Below are positions 6,315 through 10,491 of a DNA stretch of 10,491 nt, piece by piece. Source of the stretch: Anaerolineaceae bacterium. Lineage in GTDB: Bacteria; Chloroflexota; Anaerolineae; Anaerolineales; Anaerolineaceae. The stretch covers positions 1-10,491 of the forward strand of contig JAQTMA010000141.1 of NCBI GenBank assembly GCA_028714615.1, written 5' to 3'. The notes under the pieces are model-generated. The model ran no database searches, had not been told where the DNA came from, and worked only from the letters and a program-made list of their open reading frames with translations. Position 1 is the stretch's first letter. Each line of letters starts with the position of its first letter. The position numbers and the translations under genes were made by a program.

Positions 6315-6343
6315 ATAGTAGCACCCGAGGCATTGGAAGTCAA
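6315..6343 (-). promoter_or_regulatory. Sigma-70-type promoter for the vanZ-like gene, predicted leaderless
   Basis: Read on the minus strand: TTGACT (6343-6338), a 17-bp spacer, then TACTAT (6320-6315), followed by ACG and the tandem start ATGATG at 6311-6306. With the usual distance, the start of transcription falls at about 6311-6308, on one of the two ATGs, so the mRNA would have essentially no 5' leader. Confidence 0.55.
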
Positions 6344-6363
6344 ACTTTCCAGGCAGTTGACGG

Positions 6364-6369
6364 TATAAT
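6364..6369 (+). promoter_or_regulatory. Candidate -10 box for the DUF255/thioredoxin-fold gene
   Basis: A perfect TATAAT on the plus strand, giving a predicted start near 6376 and a leader of about 44 nt before the ATG at 6420. No good -35 exists at 16-18 bp; the hexamers there (around 6340-6347) are poor. It lies upstream of the divergent vanZ-like promoter, so the two promoters are back to back within about 55 bp. Confidence 0.35.
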
Positions 6370-6419
6370 TTGACTACATTTTTTATCATTATGGTCTGGT
6401 ATTCGGCCTGGAGGCAGTG

Positions 6420-8456
6420 ATGTCAAACGCCCTTGCACGAGAGATTTCTCCGTACTTACTCCAACATGCTGAAAATCCGGTTGACTGGTATCCATGGAGT
6501 CAAAGCGCCCTACAGAAAGCCCACCGGGAGGATAAACCAATCTTTCTGAGCATTGGGTATGCTGCTTGCCACTGGTGCCATGTAATGGCTCATGAGTCAT
6601 TTGAAGACCCTGAAATAGCCCACTTGCTCAATCAGGGATTTGTCAGCATTAAGGTGGATCGTGAAGAGAGACCGGATCTGGATGCCCTGTATATGGCGGC
6701 CGTTGTGGCGATGACCGGTCAAGGGGGTTGGCCAATGAGCTTGTTCTTAACTCCGGATGGCTTGCCTTTCTATGGTGGTACATATTTTCCTCCTAAGCCC
6801 CGGTATGGTATGCCTTCCTTCCGCCAGGTTCTCGAATCTGTGATCCAATCCTGGAAGAAAGAACGAGAAAACGTCTATCAGATCGGTCAACAGGTTGCGG
6901 AAAATTTGCAACAAGCTACCCGTTGGGATTTACGACCTGCCTCGTTACAACCTTCCTTCCTGGATCAGGCGGCCCACTACCTGGTTGAGATCTACGATTG
7001 GGAAAATGGCGGTTGGGGGCATGCGCCAAAGTTTCCCCACCCTATGGTTCTGGAGTTTTTGCTCATGCGTACGGTGCGTGGTGACTCCAAGGCGCTTGAG
7101 GTTGTCAGGCATGCACTTGACTTGATGAGCAAGGGGGGTATGTACGACCAGGTCGGTGGTGGTTTTCACCGCTATTCTACTGACGAACACTGGTTCGTCC
7201 CACATTTTGAGAAGATGTTATACGATAATGCCCAACTCGCCCGGGTTTATCTGCACGCCTATCAGATCACCGGTGAGGTCAATTACCGCCGGATTTGTGA
7301 AGATACCCTTGACTTTATTGCTCGAGAGATGACCAGCTCTGAGGGTGGATTCTATAGCAGCCTGGATGCAGATTCTGAAGGAGAGGAAGGGAAATATTAC
7401 ACCTGGACTCCTCTGGATATCCAAAAAGCGGTGGATAAGCCGTCAGATCGCGAACTGCTCATCGCTGCTTATGGCATTACTGAATCAGGGAACTTCGAGG
7501 GCAGGAGTATCCTCCGCCAAACTTTGAATGAATCCATGCTGGCTCAACGATTTCAGATCTCGCCGGATCAAATTACTGAAAAATTGACTGGTCTTCTCAA
7601 AATTCTACGGAAATACCGGGAACAACGCGTCCGTCCAATCACCGACGATAAAGTATTGGTTTCCTGGAATACGTTAACCCAAATAACGTTTAGAGAAGCT
7701 GGTTTAGCCTTCCATCGGGCAGACTACCTTGATGTGGCTATGCGCAATATCGAGTTTATACTAGATAGGTTATACCAGGACGGACGACTATATCGCTCCT
7801 ACCGGGTTGGCCGTGTGAATCACGAGGCCGGCCTGGATGATTACGCCGGATTGATCCTGGCATTGCTAAGTGCTTATGGGGCAGATGCGGATGTGCGCTG
7901 GTTTACAACTGCCAGCCAATTCATTCAGGATATGCAATCTCATTTCTCTGACCCCACCGGTGGCTTTTTCGACACCCGCGATGACCAAGAACAATTGTTG
8001 GTTCGCCCAAAAGAGATGCAAGATAATGCAACTCCATCTGGGAATGCCCTCGCCTGCCTGGCTTTGTTGAAATTTGCCGCTTATTCTGGAGCCTCGGGAC
8101 TTCGCCAAGATGCGGAGCAATTGCTCGGGAGCCTACAGGAGGTAGCATTGCGTTACCCCACTGCTTTTGGTTATTGGCTCTCAGTGATGGATTTTGCGGT
8201 GGGGCCTGTTTTACAAGTAGCCATTCTTGGAAAACAGCAAGATCCCCTCACAAGAGCAATGCAGAATCTGGTCACCTCCAATTACCGTCCTCGCATGGTG
8301 ATTGCCATTTCGAACGATCCACCCCATCAATCTGCGCCTGAACTACTCCAGCACCGCTCTTTACGGAATAACCAAACTACAGCCTATGTATGTGAGGGAT
8401 TTGTCTGCCGGATGCCGGTAAATACGGTTGCAGATTTGGAGGAACAGTTGAATTGA
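6420..8456 (+). CDS. Thioredoxin-fold DUF255 protein (YyaL / SPATA20 family)
   Basis: A 678-residue soluble protein, the usual length for the family. Residues 1-165 form a thioredoxin-like domain beginning with the family's signature ([24 protein letters not shown]), a CHWC motif at Cys50-Cys53 followed by [10 protein letters not shown], then [16 protein letters not shown] and the [24 protein letters not shown] segment. The rest is an alpha/alpha-barrel-like region related to six-hairpin glycosidases and N-acylglucosamine 2-epimerases, with segments such as [32 protein letters not shown] and [12 protein letters not shown]. The biochemical function is not established; a redox or carbohydrate role is often guessed. 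The ATG at 6420 is chosen because GGAGG lies 5 nt upstream; a GTG directly before it (6417) would be too close. It is intact and monocistronic, and its stop lies only 3 nt from the stop of the convergent hydrolase gene. Confidence 0.95.
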   Translation: MSNALAREISPYLLQHAENPVDWYPWSQSALQKAHREDKPIFLSIGYAACHWCHVMAHESFEDPEIAHLLNQGFVSIKVDREERPDLDALYMAAVVAMTGQGGWPMSLFLTPDGLPFYGGTYFPPKPRYGMPSFRQVLESVIQSWKKERENVYQIGQQVAENLQQATRWDLRPASLQPSFLDQAAHYLVEIYDWENGGWGHAPKFPHPMVLEFLLMRTVRGDSKALEVVRHALDLMSKGGMYDQVGGGFHRYSTDEHWFVPHFEKMLYDNAQLARVYLHAYQITGEVNYRRICEDTLDFIAREMTSSEGGFYSSLDADSEGEEGKYYTWTPLDIQKAVDKPSDRELLIAAYGITESGNFEGRSILRQTLNESMLAQRFQISPDQITEKLTGLLKILRKYREQRVRPITDDKVLVSWNTLTQITFREAGLAFHRADYLDVAMRNIEFILDRLYQDGRLYRSYRVGRVNHEAGLDDYAGLILALLSAYGADADVRWFTTASQFIQDMQSHFSDPTGGFFDTRDDQEQLLVRPKEMQDNATPSGNALACLALLKFAAYSGASGLRQDAEQLLGSLQEVALRYPTAFGYWLSVMDFAVGPVLQVAILGKQQDPLTRAMQNLVTSNYRPRMVIAISNDPPHQSAPELLQHRSLRNNQTTAYVCEGFVCRMPVNTVADLEEQLN

Positions 8457-8459
8457 AAT

Positions 8460-9269
8460 CTAGCTCCCCTTGGAAAACTGTCTTAAGAAATCCAAAAGTA
8501 CCTGGTTGAAGGCATCGGGTTGTTCAACTGTGACTGCATGTCCAGCATCAGCAATCATTACCCGGTGCGCTCCGGAAATTCCATCGGCCAATACCTTCTG
8601 ATTCCGCAACGGTACTGTGCCATCCCGGTCACCGCTGACCACCAATGTAGGAAGTTGAAGTTCTTTCAACCTTCGCCGCTTGTCAAACCATCCCAATGCC
8701 CTCATTGCCTCTTTATAGACATTCTGATCGGATTGCTGCACCTCGGCGATCAAAAGTCGACGCAACTCAATTTGTTCAGGTTTGGGGAATATTCTTTGAG
8801 CAACGTACTCCGCCTGCCTGGAAAGCCCTTGGAAATTCAGCATGGTATATCTACGCAGCAAGTAAAGCCATCCTTCGACGGTATCCGGTCTTAGAGAAGC
8901 GAAGGTATTTACCAGAACCAATCCGGCAATCCGGTCAGGGTGGTCGAATGCCAGTTGTAACGCTACCGTGCCACCCATCGAAATTCCAACTGCGTACACA
9001 TGCGCGATAGCCAGGGCTTGAAGCAACTCCATGCAAGCTTCGCTTGACCGGGAGATAGACCAACGTCCTCCTTGAAAATGACTTTGGCCAAAACCAGGCA
9101 TGTCCGGCGCCAGGGGACGATATCCAGCATCAATCAAACAAGGGATCTGAAGCTGCCAGGAATCAGAGTGAGCCCCCAAGCCATGTAGGAGGAGAATTAC
9201 TGGATTCCCATGAGGATTCGGGTCCTGGAAGTGTAAGCGTGAACCGTTGATCAGGGTGATGTCAGGCAT
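8460..9269 (-). CDS. Alpha/beta-fold hydrolase
   Basis: A 269-residue cytoplasmic hydrolase with a complete catalytic triad: nucleophile Ser97 in GISMGG (95-100), acid Asp216 in the GDRDGTVP segment (213-220) and His244 in DAGHAVTVEQP. The oxyanion-hole motif is LLHGLGAHSDSW (28-39) and a cap region spans roughly 125-200. The sequence style is that of esterases, BioH-like and 3-oxoadipate enol-lactonase-like hydrolases, C-C hydrolases and haloperoxidase-like members; the triad is Ser-based, so dehalogenase activity is unlikely. The substrate is unknown. It follows moaA on the same strand with only 16 nt between them and has no separate promoter that I can see, so it is probably co-transcribed. 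The ribosome site is weak (GTGAAG about 4 nt before the ATG), suggesting lower or coupled translation. Confidence 0.92.
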   Translation of the reverse strand: MPDITLINGSRLHFQDPNPHGNPVILLLHGLGAHSDSWQLQIPCLIDAGYRPLAPDMPGFGQSHFQGGRWSISRSSEACMELLQALAIAHVYAVGISMGGTVALQLAFDHPDRIAGLVLVNTFASLRPDTVEGWLYLLRRYTMLNFQGLSRQAEYVAQRIFPKPEQIELRRLLIAEVQQSDQNVYKEAMRALGWFDKRRRLKELQLPTLVVSGDRDGTVPLRNQKVLADGISGAHRVMIADAGHAVTVEQPDAFNQVLLDFLRQFSKGS

Positions 9270-9285
9270 AATTCTTCACGATGGA

Positions 9286-10272
9286 CTATCCCCCAATATC
9301 GAACATCCGGCGGATAGCCGGAGAAATTTTTTCTTCTAATTCATGGCCTTCGGGTTTCAGGTCAATCGCCTTTTTGATCGCCGCGCCGACATCTGTCCCC
9401 GCCCGCAATGCTTCACGAACCGGAATCTCGGTATCCACCAACAGGCAAGGACGAAGGTTTCCATCTGCGGTCAGACGCAACCGGTTGCAATTTTCACAAA
9501 AATGTTCGCCCAATGGGGAAATGAATCCAAGTGTCCCTTTGGCTCCTGGAATACGATAAATCCGCGCAGGCCCATCCTCGTTGGTGATCTTGATAGGTTC
9601 CAGGTGAAGTGGATCCAGGATCGCATGCATTTGTTGGACAGAGAGGTAGCGTTGATCCACGGGAGGAAAACCTGCTCCCCAATCCATTTCGTTTCCCACC
9701 GGCATTAGCTCAATAAAACGCATCTGCCAATCATGCTCGTAAGTTAAGCGAGCCAGATCAATCAACTCGTCATCGTTGACTCCGTTCACAACTACCGCGT
9801 TTAGTTTAACGGGTTTCAATCCGACCCTTTGAGCAGTGAGGATCCCATTCCAGGCTTTTTCAAATGATCCTCCCCGGGTGATTCGCTTGAATTTTATTGC
9901 ATCCAACGTATCCAGGCTGATATTAACCCGGGTCAACCCAGCCATTTTCAATGGGAGCGCCAGATCCTCAAGCAAGAACCCATTCGTTGTCAGACTGATC
10001 TCTTCCAGGCCGGGAAGAAGATGCAGACCACGAACCAGATTGACCAGGTCGCGCCGGATCAATGGTTCGCCGCCGGTCAATCGTACTCGGCGAATCCCCA
10101 GGTCGACTGCTTTTCTGACTAAGCTGATAATCTCTTCGTAGGTAAGGATCTCGTCATGTGACCGACGCGAGACCCCTTGAGCAGGCATGCAGTAAACACA
10201 GCGGAAATTGCATCGATCCGTGACTGATACGCGTAAGTAGGATATCTCTCGTTGATAGCGGTCGATTAACAT
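9286..10272 (-). CDS. moaA: GTP 3',8-cyclase MoaA (molybdenum cofactor biosynthesis)
   Basis: A 328-residue radical SAM enzyme that, with MoaC, turns GTP into cyclic pyranopterin monophosphate, the first step of molybdenum cofactor synthesis. The radical SAM cluster is CNFRCVYC (Cys21, Cys25, Cys28) preceded by LRVSVTDR; SAM-binding LTGGEPL follows at about residues 65-71. The second 4Fe-4S cluster, which binds GTP, is carried by Cys259, Cys262 and Cys276 (CENCNRLRLTADGNLRPC). The C-terminus ends exactly in the conserved Gly-Gly that is essential for activity. Length and motifs are complete. The ATG at 10272 has GGAG 5 nt upstream. It heads a two-gene unit with the downstream alpha/beta hydrolase. 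No other moa, moe or mob gene lies in the window, so the rest of the pathway must be encoded elsewhere. Confidence 0.97.
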   Translation of the reverse strand: MLIDRYQREISYLRVSVTDRCNFRCVYCMPAQGVSRRSHDEILTYEEIISLVRKAVDLGIRRVRLTGGEPLIRRDLVNLVRGLHLLPGLEEISLTTNGFLLEDLALPLKMAGLTRVNISLDTLDAIKFKRITRGGSFEKAWNGILTAQRVGLKPVKLNAVVVNGVNDDELIDLARLTYEHDWQMRFIELMPVGNEMDWGAGFPPVDQRYLSVQQMHAILDPLHLEPIKITNEDGPARIYRIPGAKGTLGFISPLGEHFCENCNRLRLTADGNLRPCLLVDTEIPVREALRAGTDVGAAIKKAIDLKPEGHELEEKISPAIRRMFDIGG

Positions 10273-10341
10273 TAACGCTCCGGCTGCAGGAATGCTCTAG
10301 AAAGTCAAGTCCGTTGATGCGATATGCTTACTTTTATCATA

Positions 10342-10370
10342 TTATTACTGGATTGAGTACCTCCAGTTAA
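10342..10370 (-). promoter_or_regulatory. Candidate moaA promoter with an internal dyad
   Basis: On the minus strand TTAACT (10370-10365) is followed after 17 bp by TAATAA (10347-10342); an overlapping TAATAT would give a 20-bp spacer. A 6-bp inverted repeat, ACTGGA (10347-10352) and TCCAGT (10362-10367), fills the spacer, so a regulator bound there could control polymerase access. The leader to the moaA ATG would be about 60 nt. Confidence 0.4.
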
Positions 10371-10414
10371 GGGGGCATGCAGATACGTAGAGGTTTCTCG
10401 TAAATCCGCCTTCC

Positions 10415-10443
10415 TTGACGCATCCGCATCAACCGGGTAGAAT
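10415..10443 (+). promoter_or_regulatory. Sigma-70-type promoter pointing out of the right edge
   Basis: TTGACG (10415-10420), a 17-bp spacer, and TAGAAT (10438-10443) form a strong match to consensus on the plus strand, divergent from moaA. Transcription would start near 10450, about 19 nt before an ATG at 10469. Confidence 0.55.
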
Positions 10444-10468
10444 TTATTTTCGCGGTAGCAACCGTGGC

Positions 10469-10491
10469 ATGAATCAACGGCGCAAGCCGAT
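10469..10491 (+). CDS. Possible start of a gene cut off by the right edge
   Basis: An ATG about 19 nt after the predicted start of transcription opens a frame reading MNQRRKP before the window ends. There is no clear Shine-Dalgarno (the upstream bases are CGGTAGCAACCGTGGC). The only support is the well-placed promoter and the lack of a stop over seven codons, so this is tentative. The basic N-terminus would fit a cytosolic or membrane-anchored protein; nothing more can be said. Confidence 0.3.

Noticed and set aside
6357..6375. TTGACG directly followed by TATAAT, and a second TTGACT, read as a plus-strand promoter
   Set aside because: TTGACG and TATAAT are separated by one base, and the TTGACT at 6370-6375 has no -10 at 15-18 bp. 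Only the TATAAT was kept, as a low-confidence -10.
6312..6389. N-terminal extension of the vanZ-like protein from the ATG at 6389
   Set aside because: It is not hydrophobic or family-like, has no Shine-Dalgarno, and contains the best promoter for the gene.
10273..10345. Moco riboswitch upstream of moaA
   Set aside because: The leader from the predicted start of transcription is only about 60 nt, too short for the roughly 150-nt Moco element, and I see none of its stems.
1..10491. Mobile elements, CRISPR repeats, tRNA or rRNA genes, attachment sites
   Set aside because: Scanning both strands showed no transposase or integrase motifs, no regularly spaced repeats, no cloverleaf and no long direct repeats.

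Overview
The window looks like ordinary chromosome of a bacterium with mid-range GC, most plausibly a Chloroflexota member of the Anaerolineae type. That placement is an inference. It rests on the style of the proteins (a Pro/Thr-rich lipoprotein with an SH3-like domain, a GYTHQIRAH variant in the pseudouridine synthase, and a ~375-residue YghO-like acyltransferase) and not on any marker gene. There is no rRNA, tRNA, CRISPR array, transposase, integrase or phage gene, and no sign of recent transfer.

Layout. (1) Bases 1-1345, minus strand: a two-gene operon of an LsrG/YgiN-like antibiotic-biosynthesis-monooxygenase-fold protein followed 2 nt later by an iron-containing alcohol dehydrogenase that runs off the left edge. 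(2) 1346-2299: a leader with small dyads, then an RluA-family pseudouridine synthase on the plus strand. (3) 2372-4795: a divergent pair, a GNAT-type acyltransferase (minus) and a two-SIS-domain sugar-phosphate isomerase/deaminase (plus), separated by a control region with two facing promoters and an alternating ACCCCA/TGGGGT/ACCCCA dyad array. (4) 4871-5884: a lipoprotein with an SH3-like domain, 75 nt downstream of the SIS gene and possibly co-transcribed with it. (5) 5898-8456: a divergent pair, a VanZ-like membrane protein (minus, apparently leaderless) and a 678-residue thioredoxin-fold DUF255/YyaL-family protein (plus). (6) 8460-10272, minus strand: moaA followed by an alpha/beta hydrolase. 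(7) 10273-10491: the moaA leader and promoter, plus a strong-looking plus-strand promoter that leads into a start codon cut off by the right edge.

How the genes work together. Most are housekeeping or accessory metabolic genes without an obvious common pathway: RNA modification, molybdenum cofactor synthesis, amino-sugar phosphate metabolism and small-molecule oxidation or isomerisation. The best-supported functional links are the coupled ABM/Fe-ADH pair, the divergently controlled GNAT/SIS pair, and SIS with the lipoprotein. I see no convincing new multi-gene system. The points most worth a second look are the dyad array between GNAT and SIS, the His-to-Gln change at a metal-ligand position of the dehydrogenase, and the predicted leaderless vanZ-like transcript.
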